Shown here: positions 42,524 through 51,630 of the stretch, piece after piece
How positions within the stretch are numbered: the first letter of the stretch is position 1
Layout of the letters: each line of letters opens with the position of its first letter
Source: Catellatospora vulcania
GTDB lineage: Bacteria; Actinomycetota; Actinomycetes; Mycobacteriales; Micromonosporaceae
Length of the DNA stretch: 64,000 nucleotides
Direction: 5' to 3'
Assembly: GCF_009720385.1 (NCBI RefSeq)
Contig: NZ_WARX01000001.1
Coordinates: 1,426,001 to 1,490,000 of the forward strand
Program-made: the position numbers and the translations under genes
The notes under the pieces: model-generated
Seen by the model: the letters and a program-made list of their open reading frames with translations, nothing else
What the model was told of the DNA's origin: nothing
The model's database searches: none

Positions 42524-43341
42524 CGGGTGCGCCGGTCGGTCCAGCGGAACGTCGCCAGGCACAGCACCAGGCCGAGCGCGCACCACGCCGCCAGCACCAG
42601 TGCCGTCCTGCCGTGCTCCCACTGTCCCGCCACCTCCTGCGCCGCCAGCCCGTCGGGCAGGAACACCGACCGGAAACCCTGCCCCATCCACTTCACAGGG
42701 AACAATGACGATACTGCGGTCATCGCCGCCGGCAGCGCGGCGATGCTGACGAAGATGCCGGACGAGAACTGCAGCGCCAGCACCGGCAGGTTCAGCACCG
42801 CCGGGGCGCTGCGGGCCGAACGGGCCAGCGAGCTGGCCGCGATGCCCAGCAGCGTGCAGGCGACGATCGACAGGGCCAGCAGCCACCCGAAGGTCAGCCA
42901 GCGTCCCGCGTCGGTCGGCAGCCGCAGGTCGAACAGCACCACCCCGACCGCGAGCATCAGCGTGATCTCCGCCAGCGTGGTCACGGTCACCAGGACGACC
43001 TTGCCGATGAGGTACGCCCCGGCGGTCGCGGGCGTCGCCCGCAGCCGCTTTAGCGTGCCGTCGTCGCGGTCACCGCTGATGCCGACACCGATGCTGATGA
43101 ACGCGGTCGACACGATCCCGTACGCGATCATCCCAGCGGCGAAGACCTGGCTGACGTGCACGTCGGCGTACCCGTCCAGGGGCTCGTCGAAGATGAACCC
43201 GAGCATGATCAGGATGCAGGAGGGCAGTGCGAAGGTGAACACCACCGCGTCGCGCTCGCGGAAGAACTGCTTGACCTCGACGACGCCGCGTGACAGTCCG
43301 GTGCGCAGGGTCGAGGGCAGGGGGACGGTCAGGGTCGTCAC
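42520..43341 (-). CDS. ABC-2 type exporter permease
   Basis: 273 residues from the GTG at 43341, overlapping the ATPase stop. Six hydrophobic segments with the ABC-2 layout; the conserved loop GDRDDGTLKRLRATP follows the second. With the ATPase it forms a drug- or lipid-type exporter. Downstream genes encode its probable two-component control. Confidence 0.92.
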   Translation of the reverse strand: MTTLTVPLPSTLRTGLSRGVVEVKQFFRERDAVVFTFALPSCILIMLGFIFDEPLDGYADVHVSQVFAAGMIAYGIVSTAFISIGVGISGDRDDGTLKRLRATPATAGAYLIGKVVLVTVTTLAEITLMLAVGVVLFDLRLPTDAGRWLTFGWLLALSIVACTLLGIAASSLARSARSAPAVLNLPVLALQFSSGIFVSIAALPAAMTAVSSLFPVKWMGQGFRSVFLPDGLAAQEVAGQWEHGRTALVLAAWCALGLVLCLATFRWTDRRTR

Positions 43342-44174
43342 CGGGATTCTCCGATCAGGTCGAGGTAGACGTCTTCGAGGCTGCGGCGCTGCACCCGCAG
43401 GTCGGTGAGATGCGGGTCGTCGCGGCCGGTCAGTTCGCCCAGCAGCACGGCCGGGTCGGCGACCGAGACCTGGTGCGTGCCGTCGGCGTCGCGCCAGCTC
43501 ACCGTCGACTCCTCGGTCCGCCCGCCGATCGTCTGCGGCGTGCCCGAGGCCACGATCCGGCCACCGGCCAGCACGACGAGCCGCCCGGCCAGGGCCTCCA
43601 CCTCGTCGAGGTAGTGGCTGGTGAGCACGATGGTGGTGCCCTCGGCGGCGAGACTGCGGATCAGCGACCAGAACTGCCGCCGCGCCTGCGGATCGAACCC
43701 GGTGGTCGGCTCGTCGAGGAACAGCAGCTCCGGGCCGCCGACGATGCCCAGCGCCACGTCGACCCGGCGGCGCTGGCCGCCCGACAGCGTGCGCAGCTTC
43801 GCGTCGGCCTTGTCCGACAGGCCGCACAGCTCGATGACGGCGTCCGGGTCGCGCGGCGCCGGGTAGAAACCGGCGACGTGCCGCACGACCTCGCGCACGG
43901 TGAGCCCCGCGCTGTCGTTCGCCTGCTGCAGCACGACCCCGATCCGGGCGCGCCAGCGCCGGCCCGCCGTGCCCGGGTCCTCGCCGAGCACCAGCACGTC
44001 CCCGCCGTCACGGGGGCGGTACCCCTCCAGGATCTCCACCGTGGTGCTCTTGCCCGCGCCGTTGGGGCCCAGGAGCCCGAACACCTCGCCACGCTCGACG
44101 GTGAGGTCGATGCCGTCGACGGCCTGATGCCGCCCGTACCGTTTGCGGAGTCCGTGGACTTCGATGACTGCCAT
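43338..44174 (-). CDS. ABC exporter ATP-binding protein
   Basis: 278 residues. Walker A is GPNGAGKST, the signature is LSGGQRRR, Walker B is ELLFLDEPTTG, and the switch His is in VLTSHYLDEVE. It belongs to the drug-resistance (DrrA/CcmA-like) group and heads a four-gene operon with permease, kinase and regulator, all overlapping by 4 bases. Confidence 0.95.
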   Translation of the reverse strand: MAVIEVHGLRKRYGRHQAVDGIDLTVERGEVFGLLGPNGAGKSTTVEILEGYRPRDGGDVLVLGEDPGTAGRRWRARIGVVLQQANDSAGLTVREVVRHVAGFYPAPRDPDAVIELCGLSDKADAKLRTLSGGQRRRVDVALGIVGGPELLFLDEPTTGFDPQARRQFWSLIRSLAAEGTTIVLTSHYLDEVEALAGRLVVLAGGRIVASGTPQTIGGRTEESTVSWRDADGTHQVSVADPAVLLGELTGRDDPHLTDLRVQRRSLEDVYLDLIGESR

Positions 44175-44262
44175 ACGTCGATCGTCGCTTTCGGACCACC
44201 GCCCCCGGGACGACCGCGCGATGGAATCCGGCTGTCCACCGGTCGACGGACACGACGGCGAC

Positions 44263-44292
44263 GGCCCCGGGACGCCTCACCGTCCCAGGGCC
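44263..44292 (-). terminator. Hairpin terminator after the GH43 gene
   Basis: A 12-bp stem (44263-44274 with 44281-44292) with one C-A mismatch and a 6-base loop, 18 bases past the minus-strand GH43 stop. Confidence 0.6.
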
Positions 44293-44309
44293 GGAAGCCG
44301 TGCCGTGCG

Positions 44310-45716
44310 CTAGACCCGGGTGATGCGTATCGCGTCGGCGATGACCAGGCCGGTGCCGTTGGTCCAGCGGCTGACGCCGACCTTGTTCTCGTCCCCGGCG
44401 GTCAGCGTGAACGTGCCCAGGGTGCGCCACGAGCCGCCGTTGAACCGCTGGTCGACGTTCACCGTCTGGTTGCCGCTCGCGGTGACGACGACGTACGGCG
44501 CTTTCGTGCTGTAGCCCGACAGCGACGGCCACCACGCGTCGACCCGGTACGTGCCGGTTTCCGGGATCGCGAACCTGTACCAGGCCGCGTCACTGGCCGA
44601 CACCGGGTCGGCGAACCGGTAGTCGGCCCCGTAGCGCTGCACCGAGTACGACGACACACCCCAGTTCGCGCTCGCGGTGAACCGGCCCTCGGTGGTGTTG
44701 TCGACGATCGCCGACCAGGCCGTGGACGGGTTGTCCGGGTCGCCCGACGGCGGCGTCAGCGGCGTGCCCAGCGCGTACGGGCGGCCGAAGTTCGGGGTTC
44801 CGTCCCCGTTCCAGGTGATCTTCTGTGCGCGGGTGGTGCGGCCCGCGTAGGTGTACGCCGAGGTGGTCTTGCCGTGGTAGACGATCCAGTCCTCGGTTCC
44901 GTCCGGGGACTTGAAGAACCCGTTGTGGCCTGGCCCGAACACGCCCGCGGCGTCGTTGCGCCAGAACACCGGGCCCGCGTGCTGCACCCAGTTGCCCGGC
45001 ACCAGGGGGTCGGCGCCGTCGGCGATGGACTTCATCCATAGTTGGTAGTCGGGCTTGCCGGTGTCGCAGGTCGAGTAGACCAGGAACAGCCGCCCGTTGC
45101 CGCGCAGCCCGACCGCGCCCTCGCGCACCTCGGTGCAGCCGCCGCTGGCCGGCAGCGCCATCCGGGAACCGGTCGTCGACCACGGTGAGTCCATGCGCTG
45201 CAGGTAGATCTGCGCCGGGCCGCCCATGCCGCGGCCGGGGCCGCTCCACGCGAAGTACATCTGCCCGTTGTGCACGAACGGCTCGCCGTCGATGGCGTAC
45301 TCGCCGTGGTCGGCGATGCGCGCCTTGAAGTGGTACGGGCCCAGCGGGTCGTCGCCGTCGGACTCGATCACGTAGGTGCGGTGGTTGGCGTCGACGCCGT
45401 TGCTGGCCGTGTAGTAGACGTACCAGCGCTGCCCGAAGCGGTACAGGCCCGGGGCCCACATCTGCTGGTTGCGGCTCGGGTCGCTGTCGCGCCACACCGT
45501 GTGCTCGCCGGAGGTGGCCAGCCCCGCCAGCGTCGGCGACTTCCAGATCCCGATCCGGTCCCCGAGCGTCGTGGCGAGGTAGTAGTTGCCGTTGACGAAC
45601 GTCAGCGTCGGGTCCGCGCTGCCGTTGAGGGGATTGGTGAACGTGCCCGCGGCCAGCGCGGGCGCGGCGGGTAAGAGCAGTACGAGCATCATGCACAGCA
45701 CAGCCAGGCGTCGCAT
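44310..45716 (-). CDS. Secreted GH43 glycosidase with golvesin-like C-terminal domain
   Basis: 468 residues from the ATG at 45716. A Sec signal peptide (about 1-22, ALA) precedes a five-bladed propeller GH43 domain. Its general base is the Asp of GSADPTLTF, the pKa-tuning Asp is in YAIDGEPFV, and the acid Glu in EVREGAV. From about residue 335 a golvesin-like beta-sandwich follows (YGADYRFADP, AWYRFAIPETGTYRVDAWW). GH43 enzymes of this type usually release arabinose or xylose from plant hemicellulose. The exact activity is not readable. Confidence 0.85.
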   Translation of the reverse strand: MRRLAVLCMMLVLLLPAAPALAAGTFTNPLNGSADPTLTFVNGNYYLATTLGDRIGIWKSPTLAGLATSGEHTVWRDSDPSRNQQMWAPGLYRFGQRWYVYYTASNGVDANHRTYVIESDGDDPLGPYHFKARIADHGEYAIDGEPFVHNGQMYFAWSGPGRGMGGPAQIYLQRMDSPWSTTGSRMALPASGGCTEVREGAVGLRGNGRLFLVYSTCDTGKPDYQLWMKSIADGADPLVPGNWVQHAGPVFWRNDAAGVFGPGHNGFFKSPDGTEDWIVYHGKTTSAYTYAGRTTRAQKITWNGDGTPNFGRPYALGTPLTPPSGDPDNPSTAWSAIVDNTTEGRFTASANWGVSSYSVQRYGADYRFADPVSASDAAWYRFAIPETGTYRVDAWWPSLSGYSTKAPYVVVTASGNQTVNVDQRFNGGSWRTLGTFTLTAGDENKVGVSRWTNGTGLVIADAIRITRV

Positions 45717-45901
45717 CGGGTCAGCTCCCGTCGGGAAGGTGGCGCGGATGCGACAGAGCATGCGACCGGCCCGCCGGGCTGTGCCAGTCGCTTCGGGCAG
45801 GGCCGAAGCGTGCTCCGGCGCCGGAACTTATCGTCACATGTGCATCACTGATTGCCCGTAATGCCCTTCTCCGGTAGAGTCCGCGCAGCGGAGGCCTGAC
45901 C

Positions 45902-46909
45902 ATGCTGCGTTTACACTTCACCGCCGCAGACCTGGGCTCGCTGCGGCTCGCCTCAGGCGCCGACCCGCTGTGGGAATCCCTGCTGAGCCAGCACGCGCTG
46001 ACCAGCGGCCACGAGCCGCCCGCCCTCGGACCATGGCGCCGGCGCGCGATCATGCGGCTCACCCCCGAGATGCGGGCCATGCTCAGCCTGGCCCCTCCCA
46101 CCGGCTACTCGCCCGACTTCCTGACCCCGACGCGCGGCCTGCACGACGCCGACACCGGCCTCGACGCCTGCCTCGACGAGGTCCTCGCGACACCGGTCGA
46201 CCACCTGCGCACGGACCTGCGCCAGGTCCGGCCGCAGCACTGCCCCCGCGACCGGGCGCAACGCCTCGCCGACGGCGACCGCGCCGCGATGACCGCGCTG
46301 ACGGACGCGATGCGCGCCTACTTCGAGGCGGTGCTCGCCACCTACTGGGAGCTGATCTCGGGGCAGGTCGCGGGCGCACGCGCGCGAGGGGCGCGGTTCC
46401 TGGTCGACGGGGGAGTCGACCGGATGCTGGCCACGCTGCATCCGACGATCCGGTGGGACCCGCCCACCCTGCACGTCGCCTACCCCGACGACCGCGACAT
46501 CCACCTCGCCGGCCGCGGGCTGGTGCTGCTGCCGTCGTTCTTCTGCCGCGGCACACCTGTGACCCTGCGGGCGGCCGACCGGCCGCCGGTGCTGGTGTAC
46601 CCGATAGACCACGATCCCGATCGGGACGCCGAGCGGACTCCGCCTCCCGGCGGCGAGCTGGTCGCGCTGCTGGGCAGCACCCGCGCCGCGGTGCTGCGCG
46701 TCGTGCAGTCGCACCCGCACGGCTGCACCACCACCGACCTCGCCCGCCGGGTACGGATCTCCCTGTCCAGCGCCAGCGAGCACGCCACGACGCTGCGGCG
46801 GGCGGGCCTGCTGCGGACCCGCCCGTACGGCCGGCACATGCTGCACGTGGTGACTCCGCTGGGCCGCGCGCTGCTCACCGGACGCCCCGGCCCGCCGCAG
46901 TCCTGGTGA
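45902..46909 (+). CDS. ArsR-type winged-helix regulator
   Basis: 335 residues. The first 230 residues are of a kind found in large actinobacterial ArsR-like proteins (LRLHFTAADLGSLRLA, then FLTPTRGLHDADTGLDACLD), with no enzymatic motif. The C-terminal part is an ArsR winged helix (AAVLRVVQSHPHGCTTTDLARRV, SSASEHATTLRRAGLL). There are no metal-binding Cys clusters. It diverges from the GH43 gene across 185 bases, so it might regulate that gene, but this is inference. Confidence 0.82.
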   Translation: MLRLHFTAADLGSLRLASGADPLWESLLSQHALTSGHEPPALGPWRRRAIMRLTPEMRAMLSLAPPTGYSPDFLTPTRGLHDADTGLDACLDEVLATPVDHLRTDLRQVRPQHCPRDRAQRLADGDRAAMTALTDAMRAYFEAVLATYWELISGQVAGARARGARFLVDGGVDRMLATLHPTIRWDPPTLHVAYPDDRDIHLAGRGLVLLPSFFCRGTPVTLRAADRPPVLVYPIDHDPDRDAERTPPPGGELVALLGSTRAAVLRVVQSHPHGCTTTDLARRVRISLSSASEHATTLRRAGLLRTRPYGRHMLHVVTPLGRALLTGRPGPPQSW

Positions 46910-46956
46910 GGCGACGCCCCGCCGGGGCAGCGGGCGCGGCACCTGGCGGCCCGGAA

Positions 46957-47946
46957 TCACTCGACGGTGACCACCACCTTGCCGCGTGCCCGTCCTGTCT
47001 CGACGTAGCGGACCGCATCCGGCAGCTCGGTGAAAGGGAACGAGCGGTCGACGACGGGTTCGACGGCGCCGCTGTCGAACAGCGCGGTCAGCTCGACCAG
47101 GTCGCGGGCGCTGGCCGGGCCGATCGGGGTTGAGGTGAGGGCCGTGCGCTGGGAGGTCAGTCTGCCGGTCGCCGCGGCGGCGACCATGTGGTCGACGGGC
47201 CTGAACCAGCGTCCGGCGTCGCCGCCGACGATGACGTAGACGCCTGCCGGGCGCAGCACGCGCCGGGCGGCCCGGACCGGCGGGCTGCCGGCGATGTCGA
47301 CGAGGGCGTCGAAGTCGCGGGCGACACGGGTGAAGTCCTGCGCGGTGTAGTCGATCACGTGGGCCGCGCCGGAGGACCGGACGAGGTCCACGTTGCGGCT
47401 GCTGCACACGCCGGTGACCGCCGCGCCTGCCGCGCGCGCCAGCTGCACGGCGAACGTTCCGACGCCGCCTGAGGCCCCGTTGACGAGGACCCGCTGTCCG
47501 GGTTGGACCTTGGCGTCGTCGCGGATCGCGACCAGCGCGGTCACCGCAGCCATCGGCACCGCGGCCGCCTGCTCGAAGGACAGGCGGCGCGGTTTGGCGG
47601 CCAGGTGGTCCTCGGCGATGCAGGTGTACTGCGCGAACGCGCCGCGCTTCACGAGCGCGTAGACCTCGTCGCCGGTCCGGAACCGGGTGACGCCGGGCCC
47701 GACCGCCACGACCTCGCCGGCGACGTCGCAGCCCAGGATCGGGTGGCTCGGCCGGCGCTTGCCGAAACCGCCTCCCATGAATCGGGCGACGACCGGCTCG
47801 CCGCGCAGGTGGTGCCAGTCGTAGGGGTTGATCGACGTGGCGCGGACCCGCACGAGCACCTCACCGGCCCCGGGTGCGGGCTCGTCGACGTCGGTGAGCT
47901 GCAGGTTCTCGGGTGGTCCGTAGGAGTGGAGCACGTACGCCTTCAT
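46957..47946 (-). CDS. NADPH:quinone reductase-like zinc-free alcohol dehydrogenase family protein
   Basis: 329 residues of the MDR family. It opens MKAYVLHSYGPPENLQL; the catalytic-domain landmark GCDVAGEVVAVGPGV and the NADPH site VNGASGGVGTFAVQLARAAG are clear. The structural zinc Cys cluster is absent, as in quinone reductases. It likely reduces quinones or enones in electrophile defence. Three palindromes directly before the start point to tight repression. Confidence 0.9.
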   Translation of the reverse strand: MKAYVLHSYGPPENLQLTDVDEPAPGAGEVLVRVRATSINPYDWHHLRGEPVVARFMGGGFGKRRPSHPILGCDVAGEVVAVGPGVTRFRTGDEVYALVKRGAFAQYTCIAEDHLAAKPRRLSFEQAAAVPMAAVTALVAIRDDAKVQPGQRVLVNGASGGVGTFAVQLARAAGAAVTGVCSSRNVDLVRSSGAAHVIDYTAQDFTRVARDFDALVDIAGSPPVRAARRVLRPAGVYVIVGGDAGRWFRPVDHMVAAAATGRLTSQRTALTSTPIGPASARDLVELTALFDSGAVEPVVDRSFPFTELPDAVRYVETGRARGKVVVTVE

Positions 47947-47960
47947 CGAGGTCTCCTGAC

Positions 47961-48005
47961 CTTACGTTGTAAGCCTTACGTTGTAAGGTAGCCTTACGTT
48001 GTAAG
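47961..48005. promoter_or_regulatory. Three tandem palindromic operators before the quinone reductase gene
   Basis: CTTACGTTGTAAG occurs three times (47961-47973, 47975-47987, 47993-48005). Each is an inverted repeat CTTAC-GTT-GTAAG; copies 2 and 3 extend to CCTTAC/GTAAGG. They lie 15-59 bases before the reductase start. The form suits a TetR-family dimer. No TetR gene is adjacent; the nearest in the window are at 14020 and 50050. Confidence 0.8.
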
Positions 48006-48077
48006 GCGGTCAATCAGGGGGATCCCCTGGTTCGGTTGGGGTGGAACCGATCCGCCTTCTCGTGCGCCAGGCAGGAT

Positions 48078-48572
48078 GTGCAGGTGGATGAGGTACGCCA
48101 GCGTGCCCCCGGTGATGTGTACGCCCACGAGTACCCGGGGCTGGTACGCCTCGCGTACGTGACCACGGGCAGCCTCGCCGCCGCCGAGGACGTGGTCCAG
48201 GACGTCTTCGCCGACTGGTTCCGGCTCGAGGGCATCCGCCGCGAGCAGGTACGCGAACCAGCCGCGTACCTGCGCCGCGCCGTGCTGTCGCGATGCACGT
48301 CATGGGTACGGCGGCGGATCCTGGAACGCCGGCACGCCGCGGCTCCGGCTCTGGCGCCCCCGGCATCCGACGCCCCCGCCCAGGCCGACATCGCGGCCGT
48401 GCGAGCCGCGCTGCGGCAGCTGACCCCGCGCCAGCGCGCGGCGGTGTTCCTGCGCTACTACCTGGACCTGCCCGAGGCTCAGGTCGCCGCCGCACTCGCC
48501 TGCCGCCCCGGCACCGTCAAGTCACTGCTGCACCGGTCGCTCACCAAGATGAAAGAGGTGCTCGGTGACTGA
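48078..48572 (+). CDS. SigE-family ECF RNA polymerase sigma factor
   Basis: About 164 residues from the GTG at 48078; GTG codons at 48036 and 48084 are alternatives. Region 2 reads YPGLVRLAYVTTGSLAAAED, then VVQDVFADWF; region 4 reads LTPRQRAAVFLRYYLDLPEA and GTVKSLLHRSLTKMKE. These are typical of actinobacterial SigE-type ECF factors. The stop overlaps the next gene by 8 bases, whose product is the likely membrane partner. Confidence 0.9.
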   Translation: MQVDEVRQRAPGDVYAHEYPGLVRLAYVTTGSLAAAEDVVQDVFADWFRLEGIRREQVREPAAYLRRAVLSRCTSWVRRRILERRHAAAPALAPPASDAPAQADIAAVRAALRQLTPRQRAAVFLRYYLDLPEAQVAAALACRPGTVKSLLHRSLTKMKEVLGD

Positions 48573-49902
48573 CCTCGAACAGCGGCTGCGCGCCGCGATC
48601 CGCGCCATCGCCGACGAGCCCGACGTCGCCCTGCCGCCCCGGCCCGCCGTCACCGTGCGCCTTCCCTGGCTTCGCCGGTACGCGGTGCCTGCCGTCGCGG
48701 CTCTCGCAGTGGTGGTGGCGATCTTCGCCATCACGCTGCCGCAACCCGGCGGGACCCCGCACCGGCCCGCGGCGGGCAGCGACGAGGTGTTCCTGCCAGA
48801 CGAGATCGCCGGGCTTTCGCTGCTCACCGCGACAGTGTCGGACGCACCGCTCGGGCAGCCCGCCATGGCGGTGCTGCATCAGGGCAACCTCGGTACGACC
48901 TGGGGCAGCAGCCAGGTCGTGGTGATCGCGGCGGACGGCCGGACCTACCGCCGGCTCGACCTGGCAGAGCAGCGCGGCGCGCTCGCGGCCGACGGCGAGT
49001 GGGTCCACGCCCAGACCAGGCTCGCCCCGGACGGACGCCTCGTCGCGATCGGCGACCCCCACGGCGGCGCCACCGACATCGCCGTGCTGGATCTGGTCAC
49101 CGGACGACGCCACGACTATCCGCTGGCCCGGCCGTCGGCCTACCGCCTGCTCGGCTGGTCACCGGACGGCAGGACCCTGGCCCTGCTCGCCGTGCCCGGG
49201 GCCACCCGCGACATCTACGAGACGGAACCCGGCGGCCTCGCCGACCTTGTCGTCCTGGATCTGGCGACCGGTGCCCTCGCCACGGTCAGCCAGGTGCCGT
49301 CGGCCGTGGGCGAGCACTACTGCTTCACCGGCGACGGCCGGGCGGTCGTGGCCGGCGTCCGCGACGACGAGGAGCCCGGGTTCACTCTCTATCCGATCGA
49401 CGGCTCGGCGAAGCGGACCGTGCCGGTGCCTGCTGCATGGCGCCTGGCCGGATGTGCGCCTGACGGATCGCTGCTGGTGACCCAGCCTGATACGGCGGAC
49501 GCTCGGCTGCGCCTGGTCTCGGCGACCGACGGTGCCGTTCTTCGGGAGACGCGGCTGCCCCAGCCGGTCGATGAGGCCCTGGCCTGGCGGTCCGCGAGCA
49601 CCCCGATCCTCTACGCCCCGTCCTGGCTCGCCGAGGGCGCGACCGGGCGGGTGCTGGCCGCGCCGTTCGACGGACAGGTGACGACGCTCAGCACGGCCGA
49701 CGAGGGCTGGTTCAGCCGTGTCACGGTCCTGGAACTGGCCGCCGCCCTCGCCGGGGATGCCGCGCCGACCGGAGCCGGCCCCGAGCGCGGTCCCTGGCCG
49801 GTGTGGGCACGGGTCGTCACGGCCACGCTTGTCGTGCTGGCCGGTGCGGTGCTAGTACTGCGCCGGCGGCGGCGCACGGCAACGAGCGAGGTCACGGCAT
49901 GA
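48565..49902 (+). CDS. Membrane protein with extracytoplasmic propeller-like domain, probable sigma-factor partner
   Basis: 445 residues from a GTG overlapping the sigma gene. A short cytoplasmic head (about 1-36) is followed by a TM segment (about 38-58), an extracytoplasmic domain with WD40/TolB-like blades (RLAPDGRLVAIGDP, LLGWSPDGRTLALLA, then DLVVLDLATGALATV), a second TM near 413-435 and an RRRRR tail. Proteins encoded after SigE-type factors often act as anti-sigma factors. The small head lacks a clear zinc motif, so this role is inferred. Confidence 0.7.
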   Translation: MTDLEQRLRAAIRAIADEPDVALPPRPAVTVRLPWLRRYAVPAVAALAVVVAIFAITLPQPGGTPHRPAAGSDEVFLPDEIAGLSLLTATVSDAPLGQPAMAVLHQGNLGTTWGSSQVVVIAADGRTYRRLDLAEQRGALAADGEWVHAQTRLAPDGRLVAIGDPHGGATDIAVLDLVTGRRHDYPLARPSAYRLLGWSPDGRTLALLAVPGATRDIYETEPGGLADLVVLDLATGALATVSQVPSAVGEHYCFTGDGRAVVAGVRDDEEPGFTLYPIDGSAKRTVPVPAAWRLAGCAPDGSLLVTQPDTADARLRLVSATDGAVLRETRLPQPVDEALAWRSASTPILYAPSWLAEGATGRVLAAPFDGQVTTLSTADEGWFSRVTVLELAAALAGDAAPTGAGPERGPWPVWARVVTATLVVLAGAVLVLRRRRRTATSEVTA

Positions 49903-50049
49903 CCTGACCCGCCCGGCCAGCCGCGTGGTCGGGGACCTGCGGGGTCACGCCGCCGCGCATGGCCGACTCGTGGGCCATGGGCGGGCGCGGGCAGCGGGCG
50001 GCCATGGTCGGCGGGCTCGAACACGGTGCGCTCGACCGGGTTCCGGCGG

Positions 50050-50757
50050 TCAGCGCCGCCGGTCCAGGCCGTCCAGGAGCAGATCGAGCCCGAACTCGAA
50101 CTCCGACTGGTCGTCGCACCAGCCCAGCGTCGAATCAGGATCATCGTGCATGACCTCGGCCAGCATGCCGACGAGATTCGGCAGCCGCGCGGCCATGCTC
50201 GCCAGCACCGGATCGGGCTCACCCGTCGCCGGCCCGTCGCCCGGGGTGAACAGCTCCTGGCTGAAGCCCAGTGCCCGGCTGCCGAGCGCGTGCATCGCAT
50301 GATGGGCCAGGTCGTTGGAGAACCCGCCGTCACGCATGATGCCGACCAGCCCGTCGTAGTACACCAGCACCGCGGGGCTGGTCGTGGTCCGCGACTCGAA
50401 CACCGCGGGCGCCCACGGGTGCCGCAGCAGGATCTGCCGCGCGGTCAGGATGCGTGCGCGTGCCGCGGCCTTCCAGGCCTTGCCCCGGGTCGGCAGCGTG
50501 AGCCGGCCGACGGCGTCGTTGATCTCGGCCGCGATGACGTCGACCACGCCGTCGAGCACCTGTTCCTTGTTGGCCACGTGGTGGTAGAGCGACATCGCCT
50601 CGGCGCCCAGGCTCTCGGCGAGACGGCGCATGGTCACGGCGGCGATGCCGCCCTCGTCGGCGATGTCGACCGCCGCCCGCAGCACACGGTCCCGGCTCAA
50701 CGCAGGTCGTGACTCGGTGCGCTTGCTTCGGGTGGCCAACGACATCAAGCCCTTCAC
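50050..50757 (-). CDS. TetR family regulator (TetR_C_1 type)
   Basis: 235 residues; a start at the internal Met (50745) is also possible. The HTH reads AVTMRRLAESLGAEAMSLYHHVANKEQ, and the C-terminal ligand domain resembles tetracycline-repressor-type TetR_C_1 (ILLRHPWAPAVFESR, DGLVGIMRDGGFSND). No divergent target gene is beside it. It stands alone with a 307-base gap upstream. It could be the regulator of the palindromes at 47961, though nothing here shows it. Confidence 0.88.
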   Translation of the reverse strand: MKGLMSLATRSKRTESRPALSRDRVLRAAVDIADEGGIAAVTMRRLAESLGAEAMSLYHHVANKEQVLDGVVDVIAAEINDAVGRLTLPTRGKAWKAAARARILTARQILLRHPWAPAVFESRTTTSPAVLVYYDGLVGIMRDGGFSNDLAHHAMHALGSRALGFSQELFTPGDGPATGEPDPVLASMAARLPNLVGMLAEVMHDDPDSTLGWCDDQSEFEFGLDLLLDGLDRRR

Positions 50758-51064
50758 TCGCAGGTCATCGTACAGGCAAGGCTACGTGCGCCTGGTCGCG
50801 CGAAGCTCTGCCGACCGCCGGCCCGGCGCAACGACGCGTAACGATCGACCAGATCACTCTGTTATGAGCTGTTCACCCTTTCTGGGTAATTCGCCCGGTT
50901 GTCGGTTGGCGGACAACGGCGCTGACCAGCACCTCACTGGACAGCCGTAACGCACCGTGTTCTCTATGTCCCCCTCCGCAGCGAATACGGCAAGGTAGTC
51001 CGCGTGGCCGCAGCCGGTGCCCACCGCCGACCAGCCCCGCCCACCTACCCAGGAGGAACCGAAC
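50758..51064. other. Gap between divergent TetR and exported-protein genes
   Basis: 307 bases with no supported gene. It must hold the promoters of both neighbours. The stretch 50850-50960 is less GC-rich, and a short TTGTC/GACAA inverted repeat lies at about 50898-50916. AGGAGGA before 51065 is a strong RBS for the next gene. Nothing else stands out. Confidence 0.5.
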
Positions 51065-51520
51065 GTGACCGTCCCGTCGCCGACCCGGCGCGCGCTCGCC
51101 ACAGCAGGCGCGCTCGCCGCCGCCGCGGTGATCGCCACCGGCGCCGGTGCGGCTGCCGCCTCCGCCTGGCTGGGCAAAGCCCAGGCCGCGGTCAGCGGTC
51201 ACACCGGACAGTGGCCGGCACCGTCACCGGCCCCCAGCGCCACCCCGACGACCACTCCCGGGGCGCGGGCTTCCGGCAGCGCTGATCCCGAGCGGCACGC
51301 CGACCCGAGCGCGACGATCTCGCCTGTTCCCGACAGCCCCGCCCCGGCCGCCTCCACGCCGGACGCAGCTGAGCAGCCGGACTCCGCCGAGCCGGCCCCC
51401 TCGACGCAGGTCACGCCGTCGCTGTCGCCGTCGGCGAGTCCGTCATCGCCCGCGCCGCCGCCACCGCCCGAGCCGGAACCCGGCATCGAGATGCCGGCCG
51501 TCACCACGCCCGAGCCGTAG
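51065..51520 (+). CDS. Small exported Pro/Ser/Ala-rich protein
   Basis: 151 residues from a GTG with AGGAGGA upstream. An Ala-rich signal peptide or anchor (about 8-33) is followed by a low-complexity tail of Pro, Ser, Ala and Thr with a run of six prolines near the C-terminus. There is no catalytic motif. Such tails act as wall-spanning linkers. It precedes a second exported protein with the same RBS style, so the two probably form an operon of surface proteins. Confidence 0.65.
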   Translation: MTVPSPTRRALATAGALAAAAVIATGAGAAAASAWLGKAQAAVSGHTGQWPAPSPAPSATPTTTPGARASGSADPERHADPSATISPVPDSPAPAASTPDAAEQPDSAEPAPSTQVTPSLSPSASPSSPAPPPPPEPEPGIEMPAVTTPEP

Positions 51521-51630
51521 CCCACCGTCACCGCGGCGGCCACGCCCGCGGCACCGCACCACATCCGACACCGCCTGCCCGCCGCATCGCAGGGATGCGC
51601 CGGTCGATCCACCCTGTCCAGGAGGACACC

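Noticed and set aside
49903-50049. Possible short gene between the propeller protein and the TetR gene
   Set aside because: Open frames on both strands are Arg/Pro/Gly-rich shadows without an RBS or recognisable motif.
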